A stretch of DNA of 55,269 bases from assembly GCA_036399695.1 (NCBI GenBank), contig DASWMP010000193.1, positions 1 through 55,269 of the forward strand, read 5' to 3'. Below the pieces are notes generated by a model. The model did not search any database, was not told where the DNA came from, and worked only from the letters and a program-made list of their open reading frames with translations. Origin of the DNA: DASVEE01 sp036399695 (GTDB lineage Bacteria > Acidobacteriota > Thermoanaerobaculia > Gp7-AA8). Shown piece by piece: positions 43,202 through 53,742 of the stretch. The position numbers and the translations under genes were made by a program. Positions within the stretch are counted from its first letter, which is position 1. Each line of letters starts with the position of its first letter.

Positions 43202-45934
43202 ATGAGAAAGCTGTTTCGCAGCACAGCGCTCCTCATGGTTCTGAGCCTGTTCGTAACGTTCGCAGCGTTCGCGCAGACTTCAGGGTCCACAGGAGCACTT
43301 CGGGGCACGGTCACAGATTCGTCCGGCGCTCCGCTTCCCGGTGTCACCGTGACACTCACGTCCCCGCAGTTGCAGGGCACCCGTGTCGGCGTGACGGATG
43401 AACAGGGCCAGTACCTGTTCCCGCTTCTCCCGCCCGGAACCTACCGTGCGGAATACGCTCTGAGCGGCGTTCGCAGCGCGACTCGCGAAGGAGTCGCGGT
43501 CAACGTGCAGCGCACCTCGGAAGTGAACGTTCCGATGCAGTTGTCCGTCAGCGAGACGGTCGTCGTAACGGCGAGCCAGGTCGTCGTCGACCCGACGCAG
43601 ACGCAGCAGCAGCAGACGTTCAGCGAAGATCACCTGAAGTATGCGGCGGTCGGTTCGACGAACCGCAGCTATCAGAACATCCTGCAGCAGGCTGCCGGCG
43701 TCGCCGGTGGCGCAAACCCGGCAGTCTCGGGCTCGAACCTCGCGCAGAACGACTGGCTGGTGGACGGTGTCAACACGACCGATCCCGTGACCCATACGTT
43801 CGGCCCGAACCTCGCGTTCGATTCGATTCAGGAAATCTCGATCGTCACCCTCGGCAAGGACGCTGAGTACGGCTCCTCCGGCGGCACGATCAACGTCATC
43901 ACCAAGTCGGGTGGCAACCGCTTCTCGGGTTCCTTCGACATGCGCTACAACGACCCGGACTTCCTCGAAGAAGGCCAGGAAGCGCGTGGCGATCGCGGAG
44001 CCCCGGGCACCACGAACCTTCTCCGCTTCGACAAGAGCACCCAGACGTTCAAGTCGGTCCAGCCGCAGGCTACCCTCGGCGGCCCGGTCCTCCGCGACCG
44101 TCTGTGGTTCTTCGCCTCGACCGTCAAGCCGCTCACGCAGCAGACGGCCGCCAACATCCGCGGTTTTCAGCCGGGCGTCCGTGAGTTCAAGGGCTGGAAC
44201 ACGATGGCCAAGCTCACGTTGACTCCGATCGCCAACCAGACGATGGCCGTGCGCTTCCTGGACAGCCACGCCAACATCACCAACGCGAACTTCAGCGGTC
44301 TTTACAGCCCTGAGGCTGACGCGCTCCAGACGCAGCACACCCGCACATACGCGGCTTCGTACGACGCCGTGCTCAGCTCGAGCTGGCTCGCGAACGTGCA
44401 GCTCGGCCACACGCCGGGCGCACTGTCGGTCGAACCGATGAGCGGCGACTTCTCGACCCCGGGCCGTTTCAACAACGACAACTCGGTCCGCACGGTCAAC
44501 TACACCAACTGGCAGTACCGCACCAGCACCCGCGACGAAGTCATCCTGTCGACCACCTACTACCTCGAAGGCCTCTTGGGCCGTCACGCTTTCAAGGGTG
44601 GTATCAACATCGACGAGACGGACTTCAGCAGCTACAACAACGCTGTCGGCGATCCGACGCGCCTCCCGGGCTGGGATCCGGCCCTCTGCTCCCCGGCTTT
44701 CGGTTTCCCGAGCGGCGTCCAGTGCGCTGCCACGATCACCGACCAGCCGGTCAGCGCGACGCGCCCCGTCGCCCGTATGTTCATCACGCTGTCGGTCGTC
44801 AACCCGGAGCACTCGGTTGACGGCAGCGGCCAGGCGTTCTACATCCAGGACGAGTGGAACCCGATCCCGCGCCTGACCGCGCGCCTCGGCCTCCGCTACG
44901 ACCGCATCCAGTTCGGCGTCGAAGGCAACGAAGTTCCTGAGTTCGACCTCGTCCAGCCCCGCGTCGGCGTCGCCTACGACATCTTCAACAACGCCAACTC
45001 GGTGGTTCACGCGTTTGGTGGAAAGGTCATGGACGACAACCAGCTCACGCTGCCGAACTTCGGCGTCGCCGAGCCGCAGATCTCCCGCCTCTTCCTCTAC
45101 AACCCGACCACCAACACCTACGCCCCGGCCGGCAACCCGAGCGGTGGTCTGACCGGCGGTCTGTACGACCCGAACCTCCAGCCGAGCTTCAGCAACCAGT
45201 ACAGCGTCGGCTTCACGCAGCGCGTCTTCCGCAACACCAGCGTCGACATCACCGGTGAGTACCGCACGCAGAAGAACCTCTTCGAAGACTACTGCAACAC
45301 GCCGGACGGCTCGTGCATCGTCACGAACACCCCGGGTGGCCAGAACGTCCTCCGGAGCGACTACCGCGCCATCACCACCAAGATCGAAAGCCGTCCGACC
45401 ACCAACCTCGATCTCGTCGCCTCCTGGACGCACGGCCGTGCCCGTGGTTCAACAGAATCGACGCAGAACCAGGACACGTCGTTCGACTACGATCCGGAGC
45501 ACTTCGTCAACACTTACGGCTACCTCTCGACCGATGCCCGCGACCGCGTGAAGCTCAACGGTTTCTACCGTCTCCCGTGGCAGTTCATCCTCGGCGCCAG
45601 CTACTACTGGGACAGCGGCACGCCCTGGAACGTCTTCCAGACCGGCGCCGCCGTTCCGAACGTCGGCTACGGCACCTACTTCCTCGAGCCGCGTGGCTCG
45701 CGCCGGCTCCCGCACCTCAGCCAGCTCGACGTTCAGCTCCAGAAGAACTTCACCGTCGGACCCGTCACCGCGGGTCTCATCGGCAGCGTCTTCAACGTGA
45801 CGAACAAAGAGACTGGTACGGCTGTCAGCGGTAACGTCGGAAGCAACCCGGCCCTCCCGACGGCGTCGTTCGGCACTTACACCTCGTACCAGCGCCCGCG
45901 CCGGTATGAAGTCGGAGTGCGCTTTGAGTTCTAA
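43202..45934 (+). CDS. TonB-dependent receptor 1 with carboxypeptidase-regulatory domain
   Basis: A 910-residue outer-membrane receptor for energised uptake of a large ligand, such as a glycan or peptide. Signal peptide (LFRSTALLMVLSLFVTFAAF, cut after AQ region), then a CarboxypepD_reg beta-sandwich (LRGTVTDSSGAPLPGVTVTL, PPGTYRAEYALSGV), plug domain with WLVDGVNTTDPV and GTINVITKSGGNRFSGSFDM, and a 22-strand-type barrel ending VRFEF with C-terminal Phe. No N-terminal signalling (STN) domain is seen. ATG 43202 has AGGAGG upstream. A UUCG-loop terminator follows the stop codon. It is a paralogue of the receptor at 50564. The ligand is unknown and no SusD partner is adjacent. Confidence 0.9.
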   Translation: MRKLFRSTALLMVLSLFVTFAAFAQTSGSTGALRGTVTDSSGAPLPGVTVTLTSPQLQGTRVGVTDEQGQYLFPLLPPGTYRAEYALSGVRSATREGVAVNVQRTSEVNVPMQLSVSETVVVTASQVVVDPTQTQQQQTFSEDHLKYAAVGSTNRSYQNILQQAAGVAGGANPAVSGSNLAQNDWLVDGVNTTDPVTHTFGPNLAFDSIQEISIVTLGKDAEYGSSGGTINVITKSGGNRFSGSFDMRYNDPDFLEEGQEARGDRGAPGTTNLLRFDKSTQTFKSVQPQATLGGPVLRDRLWFFASTVKPLTQQTAANIRGFQPGVREFKGWNTMAKLTLTPIANQTMAVRFLDSHANITNANFSGLYSPEADALQTQHTRTYAASYDAVLSSSWLANVQLGHTPGALSVEPMSGDFSTPGRFNNDNSVRTVNYTNWQYRTSTRDEVILSTTYYLEGLLGRHAFKGGINIDETDFSSYNNAVGDPTRLPGWDPALCSPAFGFPSGVQCAATITDQPVSATRPVARMFITLSVVNPEHSVDGSGQAFYIQDEWNPIPRLTARLGLRYDRIQFGVEGNEVPEFDLVQPRVGVAYDIFNNANSVVHAFGGKVMDDNQLTLPNFGVAEPQISRLFLYNPTTNTYAPAGNPSGGLTGGLYDPNLQPSFSNQYSVGFTQRVFRNTSVDITGEYRTQKNLFEDYCNTPDGSCIVTNTPGGQNVLRSDYRAITTKIESRPTTNLDLVASWTHGRARGSTESTQNQDTSFDYDPEHFVNTYGYLSTDARDRVKLNGFYRLPWQFILGASYYWDSGTPWNVFQTGAAVPNVGYGTYFLEPRGSRRLPHLSQLDVQLQKNFTVGPVTAGLIGSVFNVTNKETGTAVSGNVGSNPALPTASFGTYTSYQRPRRYEVGVRFEF

Positions 45935-47447
45935 TCGTCCTTCATGGGCGGAAAGGGGTCCTTCGGGACCCCTTTTTTTGTCCCTTGTCATCGCCCTTCT
46001 CTTCACCGCCAACGCCCTTTTCGCCGCCTCGCCGGCCGATTTCCGCAAGTGGATCGACTCCCCGGAGGCCTACTACGCCACCGCTGAAGAGCGGACGGAC
46101 TGGCAGAAGGTGGCGACCAAGGAACAGGCCGACGAGTTCATCGCCGAGTACTGGAGCAAACGCGGCCCCGCTTTTCGCAAGGAAGTCATGACGCGCATCG
46201 AGTTCGCCGACGCGCAGTTCGCACTCGGCGGCACTCCCGGATCGCGGACCGTACGTGGACGAATCTGGCTGCTCCTCGGCTCCCCCAGCGAAACGAAAGC
46301 ACTCCGCCAGCAGGGTGGCCCGAGCAGTTCCGGCGTCGACGACCGGCAGGTCAGCGCGCCGGGCGGCATCGGCGGCCTCTCACGCAACAACATCGAGCGT
46401 GCCGCGCTCATGACGACGGTCTGGCTCTATCGCAGCGACCGGCTGCCGAAAGAGCTCGGCCTCTCCGAACTGACGATCAACATCCAGTCGAACGTCGCCC
46501 GCGGCCAGGAGACGGTCGAGAACCCCGGGATCGTCGAGCCCTACCTCCGGCGCGTCGCCGAGTACCACAGCAACCGCGGGACGCTCGCCGTCACGGCACG
46601 CGTCCCGGGCAACGCCGCGGCTCCGGCGCAGCAGGGCGGCATCGTGGACGCGCCGGATTCGCCGCTCGGCCCCTCCTCCGATCCGCTCTGGATGATCGAC
46701 TCGTCGCCGAACAACACGATCCTCAACGGCGATGCCTACATCGGCCCGAACGAGCAGCCGTTCTACGCGGTCAACCTGTTCATCCCGAAGAACGCCGCCA
46801 CGCTGCAGCCGTGGAAGTCTGTGCTCTTCGTCGGCATGATCCGCGACGCGGAGGGCCGCACCCTGATCAACGACCGCGCGCAGGTCGACCTGCAGGAGAG
46901 CGCGAGCGGCGCGCGCTACCTCGATCGTTCGTTCCCGCTCGCACCCGGACGCTATGAAGCGCAGATCGTCCTCTTCTCACCTGAAGGAACGACCATCCTG
47001 GCGAACCACCGGGCGGAGCTCAACGTGCCTCCGGTCACGGAGCCGCGGCTCTCGCGGCTCCTCATGACCGATCGCGCTACCGTCCTGGAGAACCAGGGGG
47101 CGACCGATCCGTTCGTGTTCCTCGCCACGAAATACGATGTCCGCGGCGACCGCAAGTTCCGCGCGACCGACCGCATCGGCTACGTCACGGTCCTGGCCAA
47201 CCCGAACGCCAGCCCGGAGCCAGCCCTGACGCAGCGGATGGTCTTCACCCGCGACGGCCAGCCGTTCGCCCGCACGCCGCTCGAGCCCGTCCCCCTCGTC
47301 CGCACCGGCCCGAAGACGTGGCTGATCGGCAACCAGTTCGACCCCGAGACCTTCAAGCCCGGACACTACGCGCTGGAGTTGCAGGTGCGGGACACGATTT
47401 CCGGGAAGCTGTATGTGGAGAAGACGGAGTTTGACGTGATGCCGTAA
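45906..47447 (+). CDS. GWxTD-domain secreted protein
   Basis: A 513-residue exported protein with a GWxTD domain, a family known mostly from Acidobacteriota and relatives, of unknown function. The N-terminal domain contains EERTDWQKVATKEQADEFIA followed by EYWSKRGP, the family core, and GRIWLLLGSPSETK. The C-terminal half is beta-rich with LFVGMIRDAEGRTLINDRA and YALELQVRDTISGKLYVEK. ATG 45906 overlaps the last 29 bp of the receptor gene and puts a long n-region before the signal helix (LFLSLVIALLFTANALFA). A TTG at 45978 would give a short, normal signal peptide but lies in the terminator T run. Both starts are possible; see the terminator entry. Confidence 0.8.
   Translation: MKSECALSSNRPSWAERGPSGPLFLSLVIALLFTANALFAASPADFRKWIDSPEAYYATAEERTDWQKVATKEQADEFIAEYWSKRGPAFRKEVMTRIEFADAQFALGGTPGSRTVRGRIWLLLGSPSETKALRQQGGPSSSGVDDRQVSAPGGIGGLSRNNIERAALMTTVWLYRSDRLPKELGLSELTINIQSNVARGQETVENPGIVEPYLRRVAEYHSNRGTLAVTARVPGNAAAPAQQGGIVDAPDSPLGPSSDPLWMIDSSPNNTILNGDAYIGPNEQPFYAVNLFIPKNAATLQPWKSVLFVGMIRDAEGRTLINDRAQVDLQESASGARYLDRSFPLAPGRYEAQIVLFSPEGTTILANHRAELNVPPVTEPRLSRLLMTDRATVLENQGATDPFVFLATKYDVRGDRKFRATDRIGYVTVLANPNASPEPALTQRMVFTRDGQPFARTPLEPVPLVRTGPKTWLIGNQFDPETFKPGHYALELQVRDTISGKLYVEKTEFDVMP
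45952..45979 (+). terminator. Intrinsic terminator after receptor 1, inside the GWxTD reading frame
   Basis: GGGGTCC, a UUCG-type tetraloop, GGACCCC and seven Ts form a textbook terminator 18 bp after the receptor stop. The same bases encode part of the N-terminal region of the overlapping GWxTD frame, so readthrough would be needed to express the latter from this promoter. Confidence 0.85.
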
Positions 47448-47491
47448 AGGGGGGCGGGTGGGGGAAACCTGAAGCCTGAGCTTGACCCCGA

Positions 47492-47730
47492 GACCCGAGA
47501 CCCGAGACCCGAGACCCGAACGCAGAACGCAGAACGCAGAACGCAGAAGTCAGAATGAAGAACGAGGGCGCCGGCAACGGCGCCCTTTCACGTTCCATCC
47601 TCAATTCTGCGTTCTGCGTTCTGCGTTCTGCCTTCTGCGTTCTGCGTTCTGCCTTCTGCGTTCTGCGTTCTGCGTTCTGCGTTCTGCCTTCTGCGTTCTG
47701 CGTTCTGCCTTCTGCGTTCTGCGTTCTGAT
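47492..47730. repeat. Largest heptamer locus: GACCCGA, ACGCAGA and complementary TTCTGCG arrays
   Basis: Four GACCCGA units (47492-47519) change in phase to four ACGCAGA (47520-47547) and two variants. After 43 bp comes a TTCTGCG/TTCTGCC array of 18 units (47605-47730), complementary to ACGCAGA. The whole could form a hairpin with at least four paired heptamers. No real gene is present; open frames across it are repeat artefacts. Confidence 0.9.
47566..47588 (+). terminator. Hairpin inside the heptamer spacer
   Basis: GGGCGCCG, loop GCAA, CGGCGCCC and TTT. It lies between the two complementary arrays, about 120 bp past the GWxTD stop, and probably serves as its terminator. Confidence 0.55.
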
Positions 47731-47756
47731 TCTCGTCCCCCCCCACCGCCACCGGC

Positions 47757-48416
47757 TCACCCGTTCCCCGTATCCCCGTGTGACGCATGCACCGGCTTCG
47801 ACTCCGGCGAGCCCCACTGGCGGAACCAGATCGAGAGGACGACGATGGCCAGGACGGCCAGGAACTCGCTCTGCCAGTTCTGGAACGACTCGTACCAGAA
47901 CTGCGGCTTCTGCATGTAATCGATCGTGCCGATCTGTTCCGACGAGCCGTGCTCTCTCGCCTCCTCGTTGTACTTGCGCGCGCCGCTCGCCGCATGGCCG
48001 ACGAACGAGGCGAGGAAGAGAAAGAGGAAAGCCAGGCCGAGGGAGTTCTTGTACAGCGCCAGCCGCCAGCCCCCCTTCTTCACCGGACCCGGCACATCCG
48101 GATTGTCGGCGTAGTCCAGCGGGTCCTCTTCGACTTCGTCGGTCCCGTCGTGCTTCTTCGACTCGGCCGAGCCTTTCTGATAGAGGAAGACCGTCAGGAC
48201 GACGTAGCACCCCATCTGCAGGAACTCGCTCTCCCAGTTCTCGAAGACCGTCTCGCCGAATTCGCTCGTCTTCAGGAACGCCCCGTACCCGATCTCCGGC
48301 TGCTGATGCTCCTTCTGTTCTTCGTTGTACGTCAGCCAGCCGCTGTAGCTGTGCCCCACGAGACAGATGAGGAAGAGGAGCGTGATGACGATCGAGAGGT
48401 TGTTGTTCTTCCACAT
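47757..48416 (-). CDS. DUF6766 membrane protein with internal duplication
   Basis: A 219-residue inner-membrane protein with four predicted helices in two repeats. Repeat 1 (about 8-85) has LLFLICLVGHSYSGWLTYNE, FENWESEFLQMG, VLTVFLYQKGSAESK; repeat 2 (about 125-210) has LFLFLASFVGHAASGARKYN, FQNWQSEFLAVL, VLSIWFRQWGSPESK. The shared VGH-x-SG-x-YNEE and NWxSEFL motifs show the halves arose by duplication. His and Glu residues in conserved places could bind metal or protons. The family has no firm function. It is convergent with the GWxTD gene and is flanked on both sides by heptamer arrays. No ribosome-binding site is clear before ATG 48416. Confidence 0.8.
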   Translation of the reverse strand: MWKNNNLSIVITLLFLICLVGHSYSGWLTYNEEQKEHQQPEIGYGAFLKTSEFGETVFENWESEFLQMGCYVVLTVFLYQKGSAESKKHDGTDEVEEDPLDYADNPDVPGPVKKGGWRLALYKNSLGLAFLFLFLASFVGHAASGARKYNEEAREHGSSEQIGTIDYMQKPQFWYESFQNWQSEFLAVLAIVVLSIWFRQWGSPESKPVHASHGDTGNG

Positions 48417-48450
48417 GGCTGGGCTCGTGTAAGCAGCAACGGATAGGCCA

Positions 48451-48600
48451 GGGCCCGGGGCCCGGGGCTCGGGGCTCGGTTGGGGTCAGACCCGAGGTTC
48501 GAGGGGCTGTGTTGATGGCGCGGCAGAAGTGCCCGGAACCCGGCGTCTTCGTCCTCCCCACCCGGGCGCCGGGCCCCGGCACCCGCGCCCCGGGTCCTCG
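48451..48600. repeat. Paired GC-rich heptamer arrays upstream of EttA
   Basis: GGGCCCG x2 and GGGCTCG x2 (48451-48478) are followed by a degenerate complementary array (48561-48600, CCGGGGC-type on the other strand). The intervening 82 bp has no gene. The right array ends just before the EttA -10 candidate. Confidence 0.65.
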
Positions 48601-48606
48601 CTCGAC

Positions 48607-48612
48607 TACAAT
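48607..48612 (+). promoter_or_regulatory. Candidate -10 TACAAT directly upstream of EttA
   Basis: TACAAT lies nine bases before ATG 48622, with no Shine-Dalgarno sequence. Transcription would start within a few bases of the start codon. Confidence 0.45.
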
Positions 48613-48621
48613 CCGCGCTCT

Positions 48622-50298
<1,677 letters not shown>

Positions 50299-50306
50299 TT
50301 ACGGGT

Positions 50307-50344
50307 CCCGGAGTGCGGCGGCGCGCGAGCCACCGCACTCCGGG
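50307..50344. repeat. REP-like hairpin after EttA
   Basis: CCCGGAGTGCGG (50307-50318) pairs with its exact complement at 50333-50344. It shares the GGAGTGCGGnGGCG core with elements at 28333 and 55212. No T run, so a poor terminator. Confidence 0.65.
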
Positions 50345-50465
50345 ATGACGCCGCGGCCACGCCTCCAAAAAGTCGAATCCGCGATTCGTTTTTCCGGATC
50401 GCCAAGTCGCGCGCAGCAAAGCACTTAGACGTACAGATTCTCCTACCACGTTCTCTCCTGAGCGG

Positions 50466-50474
50466 TGCTACACT
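50466..50474 (+). promoter_or_regulatory. Extended -10 word TGCTACACT upstream of receptor 2
   Basis: TGCTACACT followed by CGCGT, the same word as at 35621. The transcript would have a leader of about 83 bases before ATG 50564. A TGTAGCA word follows at 50503. Confidence 0.5.
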
Positions 50475-50563
50475 CGCGTCACAAACCCAATTCATGTTGT
50501 AGCAGTGTCCACCCGTACGGGAGCAGTTTCCGGCCGGGAGTCCATCCAACCTTAGGAGGGGAG

Positions 50564-53500
50564 ATGAAATCTTCTTACCGTTTTCTCATCGTCCTGACTC
50601 TCCTGATGCTGAGCGCCTTTCCGGTGCTTGCGCAGACGGCGGGTACCACGTCGACACTTCTCGGAACCGTCACGTCCGAGGGAAGTGCGATACCGGGCGT
50701 CCTGGTCACGGCCTCGTCGCCGTCACTGCAGGGCACCCGTACGTCGATCACCGGTGAAAGCGGCGGCTACACGATCGCCGCGCTGCCGCCGGGCCAGTAC
50801 ACGGTGCAGTTCTCGCTCGAAGGGATGCAGACCGTCACGAAGCGCGTGACGCTGTCGCTCGCTCAGCAGAGCCGCGTCGACGCTGAGCTGAAGGTCGGCT
50901 CGGTCGCCGAGTCCATCACCGTCACGGCGGCCGCACCCGCGGTCCTCGAATCGACGCAGCTCGGCGCGAACTTCAACCAGTCCGACGTCGACAAGCTCCC
51001 GGTGGCGCGTAACGTCCGCCAGACCGTGCTGCTCGCTCCGGGCGTCAACCCGAACGGCGTGAACAACCAGATCACGATCCAGGGCGCGCCGTCCTACGAA
51101 AACATCTTCATGGTCAACGGTGTCGTCGTGAACGAGAACCTGCGGGGCCAGCCGCACAATCTCTTCATCGAAGACGCCATCCAGGAAACGACGGTCCTCA
51201 CCGGCGGCATCTCGGCTGAATACGGCCGCTTCACCGGCGGCGTGGTCTCGACCGTCACCCGCTCCGGCGGCAACGACTTCACCGGCTCTTTCCGCGACTC
51301 GCTCACGAATCCCGACTGGACCGAGACCCCGGACCTCGCCGGCGCCACGGCTCCTCCGGACGTGACGAACCAGGTCTATGAAGCGACGCTCGGCGGCCGC
51401 ATCATCCGCGACCGTCTCTGGTTCTTTGGCGCCGGCCGCCAGGCGAAGACCTCGCAGGCGCGCGCTACCTTCCGCACGGGCCTCGGCTATGTGAACGGCT
51501 TCGACGAGAAGCGCTATGAAGGCAAGCTGACGGGTCAGGTCACCGCCCGCCACAACCTGATGGCGTCGTACCTCGACGTCACGAACACCGAGTCGAACAA
51601 CTCGCTGGCGCCGATCTACGACTTTGCCAGCATCGTCCCGACCCGCCAGTTGCCGAACTCCATCGCCACGGCGACGTACAACGGCATCTTCACGAACAAC
51701 CTCCTCGCCGAGGTTGCGTGGTCGCAGAAGGAATACCAGTTCATCAACAGCGGCGGCACGTTCACCGATCGTATCCGCGGCACGTGGATCGAAGACTCCG
51801 TCACGGCCGGCCGTATGAACGCGCCGGTGTTCTGCGGCGTCTGCGGACCGGAAGCGCGTAACAGCGACTCCATCGGCGCGAAGGCGACGTACTTCCTCAG
51901 CACGCGCGCCATCGGCAACCACAACATCGTCGCCGGCGCCGATCGCTTCAGCGAAACGCGCGAGTCGAACAACTACCAGTCGGCCAGCCAGTACCAGATC
52001 TCGGCCCGCGTGGCCCGCGTCCCGGGCACCAACGACGTCGTGCCGGTCTTCGGCAGCGGCACGCAGCTCTCGTGGCGTCCGATCTTCGTCCTCTCGCCCG
52101 GCACCGACCTCTCGAGCGACGCGTTCTTCGTGAACGACCGCTGGGACCTGAACTCCCGCCTCAGCTTCAACCTCGGCGTCCGCTACGACGTCAATGACGC
52201 CGTCGACGCCGACGGCACCGTCGTCTCCGACGACAGCAACTTCAGCCCCCGCCTCGGCGTGATGTGGGACGTCCGCGGCGACGGCCGCCATCGCGTCGCG
52301 GCCAACTACGGCCGCTACGTCGCCAAGATCACGGACGGCTCGAACGTCACGTCGACCGCGCAGGCCGCAGGCCAGCCGGCGCTCTTCACCTGGAACTACA
52401 CCGGACCGGCCGTGAACGCCATCGACGCCCAGGGCAACCTCGTCGGCAACCCGACGTCGAGCGCCGAAGCTCTGGCGATCCTCTTCAACTGGTTCGATTC
52501 GATCGGCGGCACGGCCAACACCGGGTTCGTTTCCTCGACGTACCCCGGCTACTCCTCCCGCTTCCCCGAGTCGCTCGCGTCTCCTTCGGTCGACGAGTTC
52601 ACCCTCAGCTACGGCATGCAGCTCGGCGCCAACGCTTACGTGAAGGTCGACGGCACGCACCGCGAGTGGGGCAACTTCTACGCGGCGCAGCTCAACTCCC
52701 CCACCCAGCGTCTCACGCCGCCGAATGGCATCGCCAACGACGTGACGTACACCGTCAACGACGACGAGTACACCGAGCGCACCTACAACGGCATCTCGCT
52801 GCAGGGCCAGTGGCGCCGCGCCCGTCTCAACCTCGGCGGCAACTACACCTGGTCGACGCTGAAGGGCAATGACGTCGCCGAAGGCGCCGGCACGGCCACG
52901 ATCCGCAACACGCCGGGCGAGATCTACTACCCCGAGTACCTGAATTACGCGCAGCGCCGTCCGATGGGCTACCTCGGTCAGGATCGCCGTCACCGCGCCC
53001 GCTTCTGGGCCGGTTATGACTTCGACACCCCGATCGGCAACTTCAACGTCTCGGCCCTCGAATCGTACGACTCCGGCTTCGCCTATTCGGCCATCGGCAG
53101 CATCGACGCCACCGGCCGTAACGCGAACTTCCGCTACGCCGGCGTCGCCACCAACCCCGGCTACACGCTGAGCGCTGCCGGCCAGCTCCACGACTACTAC
53201 TTCAGCGAGCGCGGTGCCTACCGTACCAATGCACGTCTGGCGACCGACCTCGCGCTGAACTACTCGCTGCCCATCTGGGGCCGCGTCACGTTCTTCGCGC
53301 GCGGCGACGTCCTGAACGTCTTCAACACGCAGGAAGTGGTCGATCCGTCGCTGATCAACACCTCGGTCACGACGTCCCGTACGGGCGGCGCGACGGTGCT
53401 CAACGCCGACGGCACGATCCGTACGCTCAACTCCGGTCTCCGTCCGTTCAACCCGTTCACCGAGACGCCGAAGGAATGCCCGCAGGGCGCGTCGGCTCAG

Positions 53501-53635
53501 CAGTGCTACGACATGGGCGCGCACTACCAGCTCAGCAGCGCCTTCGGTACCCCCAGCAGCCAGGACGCGCTGCAGGTTGCCGATCGCTCGCTGGCTCCGC
53601 GCACCTACCGCGTCACTCTCGGCTTCCGCTTCTAA
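50564..53635 (+). CDS. TonB-dependent receptor 2 with carboxypeptidase-regulatory domain
   Basis: A 1023-residue outer-membrane receptor, paralogue of receptor 1. Signal peptide (YRFLIVLTLLMLSAFPVLAQ), CarboxypepD_reg domain (TLLGTVTSEGSAIPGVLVTA, PPGQYTVQFSLEGM), plug (LPVARNVRQTVLLAPGVNPN, ENIFMVNGVVVNENL, ISAEYGRFTGGVVSTVTRSG) and a long barrel closing YRVTLGFRF with the usual terminal Phe. Four paired cysteines (FCGVCGPE in an extracellular loop and ECPQGASAQQC near the end) may form disulfides. The start at 50564 has AGGAGGGGAG in front; an upstream ATG at 50465 is in the promoter. A strong terminator follows. Ligand unknown; no ABC or SusD genes are close. Confidence 0.92.
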   Translation: MKSSYRFLIVLTLLMLSAFPVLAQTAGTTSTLLGTVTSEGSAIPGVLVTASSPSLQGTRTSITGESGGYTIAALPPGQYTVQFSLEGMQTVTKRVTLSLAQQSRVDAELKVGSVAESITVTAAAPAVLESTQLGANFNQSDVDKLPVARNVRQTVLLAPGVNPNGVNNQITIQGAPSYENIFMVNGVVVNENLRGQPHNLFIEDAIQETTVLTGGISAEYGRFTGGVVSTVTRSGGNDFTGSFRDSLTNPDWTETPDLAGATAPPDVTNQVYEATLGGRIIRDRLWFFGAGRQAKTSQARATFRTGLGYVNGFDEKRYEGKLTGQVTARHNLMASYLDVTNTESNNSLAPIYDFASIVPTRQLPNSIATATYNGIFTNNLLAEVAWSQKEYQFINSGGTFTDRIRGTWIEDSVTAGRMNAPVFCGVCGPEARNSDSIGAKATYFLSTRAIGNHNIVAGADRFSETRESNNYQSASQYQISARVARVPGTNDVVPVFGSGTQLSWRPIFVLSPGTDLSSDAFFVNDRWDLNSRLSFNLGVRYDVNDAVDADGTVVSDDSNFSPRLGVMWDVRGDGRHRVAANYGRYVAKITDGSNVTSTAQAAGQPALFTWNYTGPAVNAIDAQGNLVGNPTSSAEALAILFNWFDSIGGTANTGFVSSTYPGYSSRFPESLASPSVDEFTLSYGMQLGANAYVKVDGTHREWGNFYAAQLNSPTQRLTPPNGIANDVTYTVNDDEYTERTYNGISLQGQWRRARLNLGGNYTWSTLKGNDVAEGAGTATIRNTPGEIYYPEYLNYAQRRPMGYLGQDRRHRARFWAGYDFDTPIGNFNVSALESYDSGFAYSAIGSIDATGRNANFRYAGVATNPGYTLSAAGQLHDYYFSERGAYRTNARLATDLALNYSLPIWGRVTFFARGDVLNVFNTQEVVDPSLINTSVTTSRTGGATVLNADGTIRTLNSGLRPFNPFTETPKECPQGASAQQCYDMGAHYQLSSAFGTPSSQDALQVADRSLAPRTYRVTLGFRF

Positions 53636-53657
53636 ACCACAGCTTCATCGTTTCCCC

Positions 53658-53691
53658 AAAACGCCCCGGGCTCCGGCCCGGGGCGTTTTTT
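53658..53691 (+). terminator. Intrinsic terminator after receptor 2
   Basis: A 12-bp GC-rich stem (AACGCCCCGGGC and complement) with a 4-base loop and six Ts begins 23 bp after the stop codon. A clear Rho-independent terminator. Confidence 0.9.
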
Positions 53692-53729
53692 GTTGTCCCG
53701 GCGGCGCCACTCCGTCACGGCTCCTGCAT

Positions 53730-53735
53730 TACCCT
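53730..53735 (+). promoter_or_regulatory. Candidate -10 TACCCT directly upstream of the mini receptor
   Basis: TACCCT lies seven bases before ATG 53743. It follows the terminator of receptor 2, so the next gene has its own, near-leaderless, transcript. Confidence 0.35.
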
Positions 53736-53742
53736 TCCGGCG

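Noticed and set aside
47555..48370. Plus-strand protein across the TTCTGCG array
   Set aside because: Repeat-generated frame (repeated FCVLRSA) and antisense to the DUF6766 gene.
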